From Tilletia caries (lineage: Eukaryota; Basidiomycota; Exobasidiomycetes; Tilletiales; Tilletiaceae), in assembly GCA_032718865.1 (NCBI GenBank), contig JALUTQ010000035.1:496001-560000 (forward strand): 64,000 nt of DNA, written 5' to 3'. Below, piece by piece: positions 41,232-52,702 of this stretch; positions within the stretch are counted from its first letter, which is position 1, and each line of letters opens with the position of its first letter. The position numbers and the translations under genes are program-made. Below the pieces are notes generated by a model, which saw nothing but the letters and a program-made list of their open reading frames with translations, made no database searches and was not told the origin of the DNA.

Positions 41232-41368
41232 ACCATCTTCCATGCGGACGCTCGGAGCCTTGTATTTCGCATCTTCTTGATCTCGACCTCGGCCGCCTTG
41301 CTCATGACTATTTCCTCCAACAGCATTCATTCATTGATCCTCTCCCCGAGCTTGAGACTGGCGCGCGA

Positions 41369-44300
41369 ATGGCGGCGAGTAGCAGTGCGGCCAACCTCCG
41401 TCGCCGTCTGGAGCGCGATGGCGGCGTGCTGGGCGGCAGCGGCAACATCGACGAGTCCTTCGTCGTCATCGGCACGCCCCTGCCCGCGCTGTCGTCGACG
41501 AAGCGGGACAACAACGAGCTCAAGCCGGTGTGGGAGCAGGAGGTGCGCGATGAGCAGGGCCGCCAGCGCTTCCATGGCGCCTTCACCGGTGGCTTCTCTG
41601 CCGGCTACTACAACACTGTCGGCAGCAAGGAAGGCTGGACTCCGAGCTCGTTCAAGAGCTCGAGGAAAAGTCGGGCTGGACCGCAACAGCAGCAGCAGCA
41701 GTCGCGACAGGGAGATGCGCGGGGTGCGGGTGCAGGTGCAGGCGCGGCGGGGCAGCGCATCGAGGACTTCATGGATGAGGAGGATCTGGCCGACTTGCGG
41801 GATGCGCGCGAGCTCCAAGGTACAGACTCGTTCGCAGGCCCCTCAAGCAGCATCCCAAGCGGCGCAGCTCTACCCTCGGCCCCGTCCGGGAACAGCGCGG
41901 AGTACGACCCTATACTGGGTGCGTTCGGGCTGGGTCCCTCGACCGCGCTCTCGTCGGGCGTCGGGGCTGATGGGAGAATACGACCTGCGCCTGAGTCGCT
42001 CGGGACTGCGCTGCTCCGCAAACTCGGCTGGAAGGAGGGACACGGTATTGGACCGCGCGTGACGAGGAAGCGAAGGGATGAGCTTAGGACTCTTCTCGCT
42101 CCGCGGACCGCAGGTGCAGGCTCAGGCTCAGGCGCAGTGGACGGGAGTCGTGGCAAGGACGATGGGGACGAGGCGATTCCGAGCTCGTCCCGCGCGTTGC
42201 TCTACCCACCGCCGGACACGCCTCTAATGCGACCGCCGACTGCGTCCGTAGACGGCCGCGGTCTCGGGTGGTCCGCGCCCGTAGGTCTTCACGACGCCGT
42301 CGGCCAGGATACCTCCCAGTCCTTCGTCACGGCCGGCATAGCGAACGCAAAGAACAAGCAAAGACAGCGAGGCTTTGGCATTTCTGTCTTGGAGCACGAC
42401 TCAGACGATGAGGGGGAGATGGGAGGGAATGCCGTGTATGCGACGACGGATGACATTCAGGCCAGCACACTGAGCGAGAGGAAGGGCGGGCACAAGTCCG
42501 GACGGCACAGTTCTCCAGAAGCTAGACGGAGCAACGGCAAGGAACGGGCACACGCTCCCAAGAGCGGAGACGATGATGAGAAGGAGAACACATGGCGAGA
42601 TGCTCGGCCGATGCCGACTGGGTTCGTACGAGCGAAGACGAAGGATGGCGGTTTTCTTGCAGAGCAAATGTGAGTCGATTACAGTGTCGGCGTGCATTCT
42701 CTCGGTTCATTACTGATTTCCATTCTCAATGTTGAATGTTGTAGATTCCCTGCCCCTGAGCTTCCGAAGGACTGGAAGCCAGATCCAGCCGCGGTGTGGG
42801 CGAGATATGCTCCGCCAATTGTCCCCGACGCTTCCTCTGGAAAACCTCGCCATGCACTGGGTCCGCAAGATGTGAGTGTTGTTCACGTCGGCGCGTTGGA
42901 CAGAACGTACGATTCTAATCGGACTCTCCTCCATTGTCCATTCAGCGGGGCGAGTTGCTTGGCGAGCTGAGAATACCTGGCCCACCACCTGTCATTTCAG
43001 ACTATCTCTCAGTAAAAGCTCGAGAGCGGTTGTCTGCCGCTGCCGGCTCTGGTGACGCTCCTCTGCCTATCGACGGCGCTCGTGCCACACACATTCCTCT
43101 TCCGACCGAGCGAACCCTGGAGGTTCCAAAGCTAGATTCGGCTATCGCTCGTGCTGCTCTACAAGGCTATATGCCCTTCGCGAACGACTTCCCCAAGCAG
43201 GAGCGCTACAAGCTGTATTTGCGCTCTCAAGCGGAACCTCGAACTGGCTCGGCCGAACAGCTTGCCTCCGCACTGGAGGAAGAACTGAAGGCAACTGTTC
43301 AGAATAGCAATTCAGGCGGCTCCTCCTCCTCGCGATGGGACAGTCGTGCGCCGCCTACTGCTTTAGGACACGATCAGCTGCGTCTTGAACTTCAAGAGTT
43401 CTTCCGATCAGCCGGCATCTTCAGACCCTCGACGGCGATCATCACCAGTCGCTTCACGAGTGCGAAGGAACAGAGTCAGGCAGGAGGCGGTGCAGCGGTT
43501 CAAGGTGGCCTGTACGTTCCCAGCGCAGCGGACCGTGCCGCTTCGGCTGCTGCTGCCAAAGCGCTCAGCGAAGGAGGGCCTGGAGCGAGCACCAGCGTGA
43601 CGGATGTGATGGCCCACAAGGGCGACGTCCTGGTCGCAGGCGACGAGGATCCTGCCATTGCAGCTGCCGCGATGGGGATGTTTGGAGTCCTGACGCGTCG
43701 GTACAAGGAATGGTACCCTTCCAAGCTGCTCTGCAAACGGTTTGGCGTGCCTGATCCCCATCCCGACTATAACGGCCCGCGCTTCGGTGAGCGCGAGAGA
43801 AACAGCGGTGGAGCTCAAGGCGGTCCGCCGCCTGGCGGCGAGGATGGGGAGGATCGCTTTGCCACGGGCTCAGCCAAGGGCGGGGGGAAGAGGAGTGTTC
43901 ACGATCCGAAGCAGGTCAACGCACTCTGGGAGCAGAGCAAGCGTGGGATCATGCAGCTGGCGCGGGATCGAGGGTGGGAGGCTCACGGGTCTGACTCAAT
44001 GAACGGTGGTGACCAGAGTGCCGATCTCTCGACGAGCGCGGCGGGACCGTCGAAGTCGGGTGGCAAGGGAAAGCCTCGCTCTCTCGAGACGGTTGGACTC
44101 GGTGACGACGATACACAGGGACAAGATACGCTTGCATACGTCCGGCCGCCGATCGAAGTCTTCAAGGCCGTCTTCGATAGCGATGACGATGGCGAAGGCG
44201 GTGATGATGAGGTCGGATTAGAATCTGTGGCCAAGGGTGGAGTTAAGACTGAGCATGGCGCGGCCGGCGATCAGCACGAGGCGGAGCGCGAACTCAAACG

Positions 44301-44814
44301 GCGGCGAATCCTCAATACCGAGGCTGTCGGCGACCTATCGGAAGGAGGTGTCGTCCGCTTCGTGCCCCGCCTCTCACTCAAGCGCAAATCCGAGGATGGA
44401 GGAGGAGATACGTCCGCAGGCGATGCAGCAGCCAATTCGTCGGTATTAAGCAGCGGCACGAAGAAGAAGGCGAAGAAGGACAAGAAGAAAGCGGGCGGGC
44501 GGTCGGGCATGCTCACTTTTGACCTGGACGAGGGCGACGGAGCGGATGCGGACTTTTCGACATCCCGTGTCCTACCGTCGCCGTCGCCGAAGAAGATGCC
44601 TCCAGTTGCGCCGCCCGCGTCACAGGCCGCGGCTACGGATGCGGCTTCTCAGAGTGGTGCGAGGACTGCAGCCATCCTTGGTGAAAGCTTGGAGACGGAG
44701 GCGAAGGTGAAGGCGGAAGCTCAATCGGATGAGCCAATTGCGCTACCAGCAACCTCGACACCGCCTCCCAAACCTTCCGGGTCGAAACGAGCGCGCGCTT
44801 CCGACTACTTCTGA
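41369..44814 (+). CDS. GPATCH1-like G-patch protein (splicing)
   Basis: Relative of human GPATCH1 and plant TOUGH, spliceosome-associated proteins. 1,098 aa in three exons (41369-42669, 42745-42871 and 42946-44814). The N-terminal DUF1604-type region is strongly conserved: [49 protein letters not shown] and [14 protein letters not shown]. The G-patch follows ([20 protein letters not shown]), then a Gly/Ser-rich linker and [16 protein letters not shown]. The SWAP-like surfeit region reads [34 protein letters not shown] and [18 protein letters not shown]. The tail is Lys-rich and probably nuclear. Poly-Gln at residues 106-111 and Gly/Ala repeats are local additions. The length is close to the human protein. 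Confidence 0.88.
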
Positions 44815-45324
44815 GTTCTCCTTGCTCGTATGTTCATTATCAGGTCGTCTGCAATCATTGATACCAAACTGGGGAGACTGCGAGACGTACTGTGGTATCA
44901 CTCGTTTCAGAACAGAGCAAGGGATACATGTTAAGATTGATGGACATTTGAGTCCGGCGCGAAGCCAGGTATTAGCGGATGCGGGAGGCTTTGTAGAAAT
45001 ACAGAAAGAGAGCCGAGGAGAGTGGATCTCGTCCGGGAGTGTGTATAAGGGCATAGGTGCGGCTTGGCGATCTGTAAGGATGACTGGGTTGACTGTTGCT
45101 TGAAGTGCTTGAGGGAGGCCGTTCTGCAGACCTTGAAACGTTCGAGGAAGCGTTGCACCGGAGAGAGCCTGCTCGTCGGTGGAAGTGTGGGTGGCTTTGG
45201 ACAGGCAGTCGGCGGCATGTTTTGAAGACCTTCGGGATTGGTGTGACTCGCGCCAGGCGACGAGCCCGAACGGCCTCGATGGCCCAGGAAAGGGAGGTTG
45301 GGGAAAGCGCACACCGAGCTCTCT
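44815..45324. other. Convergent intergenic region
   Basis: The 3' sides of the GPATCH1-like gene and the Kre9-like gene. Small open frames on both strands show no motif. I see nothing else. Confidence 0.5.
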
Positions 45325-46867
45325 TCAGATGAGTAGGCCATTCGAGCTCGACTTCATGATACCCTCCAGCGTATCACCCTCGGCGCCCGGTCCAACAGGC
45401 TTGCTCGCCTCCGGCTGTTTCGCCTTGTAACTCAAAGGACGAACCAACCCATCCTGGTACTCGCTCGCCGTGTCCACCCCGAGCATCTGCACCAGCTCGT
45501 TCTGCCGTCCCCGGATCGTGAAGAGCGGGCTGGCGTTACCCGAGTCACCGAAGAGGACGACGATGTAGTCGTTTCGCGTGGGCAGGTTGTCCGGTAGGGT
45601 GAACGACATGGAGCCGGCCATGATCGGGAAACGGGAGGCGAGGGTACGGTCTGAAGGGGGGCTCAAGGATTTTACAGCGGTCAGATTCTATTTTTCTTGC
45701 ACAGAAGCTTTTCCAGAGTATCTTCAAACTCACGCAGATTCAGTCCGCCTTCGCCGTTGGAAGGGCGGTAGCCGAGCATGATGGATCCTCGGTGAGACCT
45801 GTACGCCTTCGGAATATCGGCAGTGCGCCTGTTGAAGAACGCGATATGGGAAAGGGTAAAGATCAGGTCAGCTATCGAGCAAATTGGGGAGCAGCGGTCG
45901 GACGAGCATGCGTGGGGCGAGGATAATGTACGCACCAGTTGACGTGAACTTGGTCGCCAGCCTTCCAGACGGTGTCGCGGCGCGGGTAGGTGATCGTGGG
46001 ATTGTACACAATCCGCTTCCCGAGGAGCTCTCCTTCGACTTCCTCTTCTGCGTCATACGCCTCGTGCAGTTCGTCAATGTCACGTTCCTCGTTGAGATTC
46101 TCTGCTTCAGGCTCGGAGATCATGGCCTCGATGGCGCGGCGGACCTCGTGAATGGTGTGCTCATCGTGTGTCGGAAGTGACGATGGAGCTCGGATCTCGG
46201 ACTGCAAATGGGGAGTCAAGGTGACATCTGGTGCAAGGTCGTGGGAGGCTTGCCTTGACTCGATCGAATCTGCCAGGAGACCGTCGTCCAAGGGGACGTT
46301 GTTGTCCAGGAAATTGTCAGCCTCGTCGAGGCCCCGAAGCTGTGTCTTCAGGTGCGGAGTGAGAGTTGCATCGGGAGCAAGTTCGTACGGAGCGTACCTT
46401 GACTCGAGCATCCCCGCCAACAGATCCTGCTCGAGGGCTCGAATCTGTGACTTCAGATGCGGAGTAAGAGTGGCGTCCGGTGCAAGGTCGTATGAGGTAT
46501 GCCTCGACTCAAGAACGTCACCTAGAGGCGCTGGGTTTGAGTAGAAACCGTCGAGGAAGTCACCGGCCTCGTCGAGGGAGGTCCGGCCGACGAATGACAG
46601 ACCGTTTCCAGCTGCATAAGAGAGCTCGCGAGCTGCGAGCTGGCCGGCAGGGTATGACACGGCGGCGCTGGCCGTATCGAAATCCCTGCTGGCGGCGGAC
46701 AACAGTGGTGGGGCAAGTTCAAACCCGTCCTCGCTAGGAACAATGCCAGGACCGAGCCTGGCGACGTCCCGGTTGCCAAGTGCTGAGGAGGCGGGCATGT
46801 GCACGACAGGAACTGCGTGCGAGCCAAGGAAGAAGAGGAAGACGACGGGAAGGAAGAGGCTCCGCAT
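45325..46867 (-). CDS. Secreted repeat protein with Kre9/Knh1 domain
   Basis: 450 aa in three exons (46867-45936, 45828-45734 and 45650-45325). A strong signal peptide (LFLPVVFLFFLGSHA) starts it. Residues about 120-227 hold three copies of a 25-residue acidic repeat (pattern ESRxxxYDLAPDATLTPHLKS), each separated by a variable linker. A Lys-Arg at 284-285, a Kex2-type site, lies directly before the C-terminal domain. That domain has the features of the Ser-Thr-rich/Kre9-Knh1 family: YNPTITYPRRDTVWKAGDQV, HVNWRTADIPKAY, MLGYRPSNGEGGLNL, then LPDNLPTRNDYIVVLFGDSG and NASPLFTIRG. In other fungi such domains act at the cell wall. There is no GPI-type hydrophobic tail. The mature product may be the C-terminal half after Kex2 cutting. 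Confidence 0.75.
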
Positions 46868-47757
46868 GTTGTCCGTTAAAAGAAAGTGACTGTTGCTGTT
46901 ACGGGGGAACCAAAAGAGCGGAGGAGGGCCGATGATCCTGGACTTGCGTGGAGAGGGAATACAAGGAGAGAGTCTGGCTGGAAGGGAGGATATGATGAGG
47001 GGAGAAACTCGGGTCTCTTGGATCTTGATGCTGTCGTCTTAAGAGGGAGTCGACCGACACCTGCATACTAGAAGAGACCAAAGTCAGCGTACTGCTACCT
47101 GTGAGCCGGAACAGCTCCTCTCATTCCTGAAGCATGATGCCAGTAAAGGATTGGTCGATGGACTGGTATGGTATGGCATCTGAAGCTTTGACCGTCCGTA
47201 CCATCGGCCCGCAGGTCAGACATGCACAACTTGAAATTGCCCTGTCGACCTGTATGGGCGTATTGTCCTGTCCTGTCTGCTCGATTCAGATCGTCCCTCA
47301 GTGGCGCTCTGACTGGCACGATGGCCGATGGGCGCAAAATAGTTGGATAGACAAAGGGGACGGTAATGCTTCGCCTTGCGGGGCTCCACTCTGGCAAGGG
47401 TACGTCTTGCGGTAGTGGCAGGTGGAGAGGATTGCGGTTCACTTGGGAAGCCACTTGCCGGAGGCAACCCATCCATGGCTGTTCCGGTTATGTACGAGAG
47501 ATCCGGTAGGTTGCAAACGTCCTGTTGGAAAGGATTTAGAGACCATATGCCAAGCTCTTCTTGCATATCTGAAGAAACTGTCGAAAAAGGAAGGCACAGA
47601 AAGAGTGAGCTTTCTTGTGACGCATTGAGAGCAGATCTGAGCGTGCGAGTGCTGTGCGTTTATTTGTACTTTCCGTTGTGACTTCGAGCGTGAGAATTCG
47701 AGCGTTGATAGTCAGTGACGTCCGGCAGAGTGGGAATTGGAGATGGAAGGCTGAGTT
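46868..47757. other. Unassigned stretch with weak minus-strand coding signals
   Basis: The first 200 bp are the promoter side of the Kre9-like gene. At 47100-47570 two minus-strand frames stay open (for example LRADGTDGQSFRCHTIP) and splice-like CAG and GTGAG sites occur, but no consistent model emerges. Confidence 0.3.
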
Positions 47758-48262
47758 CTAGCAGGACTTGGCGGGGCATGGAGAGCGGCAGGAATCTCTT
47801 TCTTGTGACTTGACAGACCCGGTTGGGGTAGACATTCCGCGGACTCGAGACAGGGCAGGTTGGACAAAGACGTTGAGATCTGACTGCGGCGGGTGTGGAA
47901 CTACTTGGTGGGCGACCGTTGAGTCGCTGACACATAGAAAGACAGGATAAGGGACCCGAGAAGGCGTCAAGAACGACGAGGACTCACACGGGCAACGACA
48001 GAGCAAGGCACCCATCGTAAATCGTGAGGCCGTGGGTGAAGATAAAGCAAAGACAAGAAGCACGGTGGCCCGCTGCACATCTGATACATACTTCGGGACG
48101 GGCCGGGAATTCGGGACCATGGCAACGGGAGCCATGACTGCGTGAGGAACAGCAAGAAAGGTACCATTCTGTGTCGCAGGCGAAGCAACGCATGCAGTAT
48201 GCACATTCGGGCAGTTCTACTCTGGGACCCTCGACGAAGCTGGGTCGAAGCGGAACGTGGTT
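47758..48262 (-). CDS. Cysteine-rich hypothetical protein, 5' end missing
   Basis: I do not recognise this. Two exons can be joined cleanly: about 48262-47988 and 47936-47758, with a 51-nt intron (GTGAGT...GTGTCAG, phase 2). The upstream exon is dense in Cys and His (PECAYCMRCFACDTEWYLSC, then VCIRCAAGHRASCLC), spaced like a zinc-binding or secreted disulfide protein. The downstream exon is Ser/Pro/Val-rich and ends in CRSPCPAKSC and a stop. No start codon is found in the first exon; it probably begins after another intron (an acceptor-like GAGTAG lies at about 48263). Without a start and homologues the model stays tentative. Confidence 0.35.
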
Positions 48263-48838
48263 GTCTACTCAATCACCAGTGCCAGTCTTTTCGGTGTGGC
48301 TGGTCTCGTCGTCCGTGCTGCGTCCTCGAGTCTCGACCCTCGTCCTCGGCGCCCACCGCGCGCTGACCGCTGACCTGATCAGATATGTGTGGAACGACCG
48401 AGATGAGATATTCAGCTGAGGCACAAGTCAGGGCATATGCACATCATAAAATGAGCTGCAGCCGGGACTCCCGTCCCCCGTCCCCCGTCCCGTGGGCCTG
48501 GGCGGTGGCGGGAGTGGAAAATGAAGCAAGTGAAGCAGGATGAACGATGAAGCGATGAAGCAGGAAGGGGGTTCTGCGTTCTGCAAACTACTCGCTGCGC
48601 CTCAGCGCCTCATCAGCAGAGGTGTTTCCTCAGGGCATACTTAAATTTAATTTGTGCCTTGTTCAAGTGGCGGCCTTTGAACACTCCAAATTGGCCTGAG
48701 TTTATCCGCAGTCCTCCAATGCCTCAATTATACTCAGTCACCGTTGTCACCCCATCCATACATGAAGCGTACTGTGTAACATGTAACACCGAGCATGTAT
48801 ACCGATGGGCGGCGACTGACCACTGACTTTGTACTGAC
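48263..48838. other. Gene-free stretch
   Basis: It contains a short direct repeat of CCCGTCC units at about 48471-48491 and an AT-richer part at 48640-48760. No gene is seen. Confidence 0.4.
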
Positions 48839-49435
48839 TACACCAGCAGACCATGGGGACAGGTCGTGGCGGTCCCGCGGGATCTCCCGGGGCGGTCCCA
48901 GATTCGTATGGGCCCAGCCAGCGGAGGACCGTCCCGGCGGCGTTTTCCGAACTATCCCGGGACTGACTGGGAGCGAAATCCTGGGACCGGCACCGGGACC
49001 GCCCCAGGACTGTCCGAGAAAGAGAGAAATTTTCAAAATATAAAAAAGAAAGAATCAACTTTTATGGGGGTCGAACTCTCGACCCGCACAATCAGAATGA
49101 CCAATACCTTCCACTAAACCACGAGCGCATTTTTAGCACAACATTAGTTTCTTTGATCAGTACATATACACTCCATATTGGCATTATCGCGAGGCTGGTT
49201 AAGAAACCTCGCCCAAAAGTCTCGGATCACACCTCAGGGAACCACCCTACTGAGCATAGGCATTTGGAAAGAAGAGTAGATTATCCTGTTATTTACATTG
49301 ACAGTCCTGGGACGGTCCACGTGGGACAATACCGGGGTTTTTGCGCTAGGACAGTCCCGGTCAGCCCTGTGGTCTTATCCCGGGACACTCCCGCCCTGGG
49401 ACACTCCCAGTCAGTCCCCCAGGTCTGCTGGTGTA
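48839..49435. mobile_element. 597-bp inverted-repeat element (MITE-like)
   Basis: The left end TACACCAGCAGACCATGGGGAC and the right end, read on the other strand, TACACCAGCAGACCTGGGGGAC match at 20 of 22 positions. If the outer TA on each side is a target duplication, the element proper runs CACCAGC...GCTGGTG. There is no coding capacity. Both halves are full of GTCCCGG or CCGGGAC motifs, so the single strand can fold extensively. A degenerate tRNA-like sequence lies in the middle (49062-49128). Confidence 0.7.
49062..49128 (-). other. tRNA-like sequence inside the inverted-repeat element
   Basis: The minus strand reads GCGCTCGTGGTTTAGTGG, an A-box-like start, and about 35 nt later GGGTCGAGAGTTCGACCCCC, a T-arm with a B-box-like GTTCGAC. 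The acceptor stem does not pair (the 3' side is ATAAAAGT) and the anticodon arm is weak, so it is not a working tRNA gene. It may be a SINE-type pol III promoter or a captured tRNA relic. Confidence 0.5.
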
Positions 49436-51476
49436 CTGCTGAAGAGTCGCTACTCGCTATGTATACCTTTGACCGCCCACTTGGCCATCAGATTTCCGCC
49501 TCATCTAAGTATCCGCGGTTCATTTTGCAATGCCACGCAGCCTCTAGCTTCAGTGTGGAGCATTATTTACAACGCCCGCCCTCAACTTGCTTGAGAGTGA
49601 TTATTGTCAAAGGAGCGAAGCTGATCACTGAGCTCAGAAGGTGGGCTCATAGCTTATTAACTTCCCGCTGTATGTGCTTTGCGATCGCAGAGGGCGGGCT
49701 TCCAGGGCGGGAGGACGGGAGAGCGGCGATGAAACAGAATCCCACCAACAGTCTCGAGAAGCTGAACACTGAAAAACTGGACGCTGCTGCTTGCTATATA
49801 TGCGCTCCAACCCATGCAGAATTGCGGCGAGGTCACCGCGGGCACAAGGAGTCCAGAAAACATGAGAAGCGGGCCACGGACGGCTGTGCCTGAGCCTCCT
49901 GATACATTTCGCCCAGCAGCGAAGGCAACACCGCGCAAGTCGGGGCGAGTCAGTGTTTGATCACCGGTCACGCTGTCGCAAACAAGGGCAACACTCTGTA
50001 GCGACTTAAGAGAATCAGCACAGATTTAGTCGATCTTGGGAAGGAGGCCCCTTCTCGACAAGGCAAGGGGACGGAGAACTACAGTCAGTGGAAAAGGTTG
50101 ACAGCATGCCGCAGGGCGATGTATGGGGAAGGCTTCAAGCAGGGGGGGTTGGATGGGCGGTGAGTGACCGAAGCTATACGCGGCAGACTATATACATATG
50201 TACTCAGAGGCTGAATCTGACTTTCTCCTCAGAGGAAGGTCATGCGGACCGTGGCTCCACACGACACGCAGATGGTAAATAAGCGGTGAAGGACGGACAC
50301 TTCATCATTATGTATGGGGAACTTAACCCCACACCGACTACCCCACCTCATAACCATAAGGCGAGATGAGAAATAATATGAAATGAGCTAGTGCCACTTA
50401 AGTGAATCATATGTGGCAGATGTCGCCGATCGATTCTTTCTTGCAATAATAATAATTATTATTGGACAGGGGCCCACTTACTTATTATTGGTCTCGACGC
50501 GGCTTGCCCCAACTCGGCCTTGCTCACCCCTGCCTCACCAATAATTCAGGCGGCCACACATATATTAGGCCACTCGGACATGGATTGATCTGGTTCGTGC
50601 CGGGTAAAAAATGCTCAATAGCGAATAGGAGAGCGATGAGCGGGAGAGACTCCCGTCCCCTGAATGCTTACAGTGATCGATGCTGGGTGGGCCTTGAAGC
50701 TTGGAAGCTTGAAGCTTCCTTTCGATTGCCTGATCGCCGAGTTATTTACCTTCGTCCACTCTCTTGCATCTCTTTATTTGGAGTTTGGACCACACGCTGG
50801 TCGCTGGCAGCGCTGGCAGGAGTAGTGAGTCAGATCTATGTATAGGCGATGTCCCCATCGGGCTCCAGCTTGGGTACAGTTGACAGCAATAACCTACTAA
50901 GCACAACAATAAGGCAGGTAAAATGCTGGACGCGGAGAACCAAACACAGCCCGCGTTTGATTTTCCCCAGCATCTACTTAATCCCTGCTGTGTTATGGTT
51001 CTCTTTTGAGTTATTGACATTTGACAGCGCCAGTGCCCTCGGCCGAGTGGCGACCATCGGTCCCGCCTCGTACATACCGCCGCGGCCGCGGCCTCACAGA
51101 GTTCCGACCTACCGGCCATCACCGCATCACCCTCGCAAGTCGCAACTCGCAGCAGGTCGAGCGTAGCACGCTGCATGCCACCGATGTCAGGCATCAGTGC
51201 ATGAGCGTCGCTTAGCAGAGAGTCTCATCGTCGCATCTGGCATCCTGGCCTTTGCTTGCTCGCTCGCTGACTGTGGCGACGACCGGCCTGGTAGCGACGC
51301 CGGACTGGAGAAGTCGCGATGGAGAGCGGGAGAGCGAAGAGGCTCGGCGAAGTCAGTGAGGCAAAACGAGGCAGTGAGTCAGTCGCTTCCAGCTTCAAGC
51401 TTTTGGATTTGTCAATGCTGGTTGGAAATAAACAAACAGAAGCGCTGAGCTACTGCTGCGGGCTGCGGGCCTAACC
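49436..51476. other. Gene-free stretch
   Basis: Two kilobases of mixed composition with stop-rich frames. A near-perfect AT palindrome (AATAATAATTATTATT) lies at about 50447-50462. No gene, RNA or long repeat is supported. Confidence 0.4.
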
Positions 51477-51998
51477 CTAGTCTGGTCACACCAGACCTTG
51501 TAACTCTCAAATGAGCTAAAGCACTATACCGCGTACGCGGTCTGGGGACATTCGACCCGATTCAATTGGAAGGTACCTGCAACTTTTTGACCCAACACCG
51601 TCTGAAGGCCCACTTCTCCTCCTCTCAGCTTCCATTTTCGCCAAACGAAATCAGCACAAAGACAGCGCTGCCGCGAGCTCAGCAGGCAAGGAGCAGCGCT
51701 ATGGTGTTTTTCCTGCCATTGGCTTCTTTGTTGTGTCACGGCTGGCCATTGTGTTCGTCGCTGTAGAGCAGCTAATCTTCGTGTTGACTGCGTCGTGCGG
51801 AGCGGCCACCAGACAGCTCGCACGGGCCTCTTTTTGACGGATCGTCGAAAATTTGGGCACTGGAGCAGTGTCTGCGACAACTTTCAGTTCTGTATGGGCC
51901 ACCTACTAAGTAAATCGCGTCGAATGTCCCCAGACCGTCTCCACGGGATCCTGTCCTTGTCATCACGTGCGTGCGACGGTCTGGTGTGATCAGACTAG
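51477..51998. mobile_element. 522-bp MITE with 8-bp target duplication (hAT-like)
   Basis: Terminal inverted repeats of 20 bp (CTAGTCTGGTCACACCAGAC on the left; one mismatch on the right) enclose 522 bp without coding capacity. GCCTAACC is found exactly at both flanks (51469-51476 and 51999-52006). The terminal repeat is itself a small palindrome (TCTGGTCACACCAGA). An 8-bp duplication is typical of hAT elements and also reported for Zisupton-type elements. The ends do not match those of the 14.5-19.4 kb unit. Confidence 0.8.
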
Positions 51999-52702
51999 GC
52001 CTAACCCTACCTGCATCTCCCGCATCTCCGCTTCGAGCGCCCGCAGTCCCGCTGCATATATGTATATCTGACTCTCCCGCAGTCCAGCTTCAGAGCTCTA
52101 TGGTGGCTGCCCGCTGCACCAGAGCGCCTGATGCCTGATGCCTGATGAGCCGTTGCCAAGGCCAGCCTTGTTACAGAGACCTTGTGCCGTCGGCTGTAGA
52201 CCCAGGCACTGACTACCGACCGAACCTGTCTCGTCCGCAGCTTTGACAGTTTTCCTGGTCAGATAAAATCTGGGACTGGTCCAGGCAGTATGCAGGAAGC
52301 GGGTCTGACTTCTTCCCGCATTGGGTTATTTTCCATCCTTCAGTGTGATCTGCTCATCCTTCGTGCCCTTCCTCTCTCTACTCTCCCCTCTTCAGACAGA
52401 GCGATTATTCCCGTCGACGCCGACTTCTCACACAGACAGTCTCAGACCAACACGGAGCGAGTCCTTTGCCGGTATCACTCCAAGCGGACACACAGACAGC
52501 AGACGGCAGACACGGCCAAAGCTCTCGCTTCATCGCTTCATTCCCATTCCGTCCTCTGCAGGGTTCCCGCAATCTAGTTCAGCAGGCCCCGTACCCTGCT
52601 CATCGCTCATTCTGCATTCCGCGGTTCGAAGGCGAAGGCAAAGGCATCAGCCCCTTTATATACCTCGGTCTCCAACATCCCGTCGCAGAAATCTTTCCTA
52701 CC
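51999..52702. other. Upstream region of the Ser-rich protein gene
   Basis: It begins with the right target duplication of the 522-bp element, then has GCCTGAT three times in tandem at about 52126-52146. The final 300 bp is CT-rich, as for a leader. No gene is seen. Confidence 0.4.

Noticed and set aside
49062..49128. Functional tRNA gene
   Set aside because: The acceptor stem cannot pair and the anticodon arm is poor; listed only as tRNA-like.
50447..50462. AT palindrome as replication origin or terminator
   Set aside because: A lone 16-bp palindrome in gene-free DNA; no supporting context.
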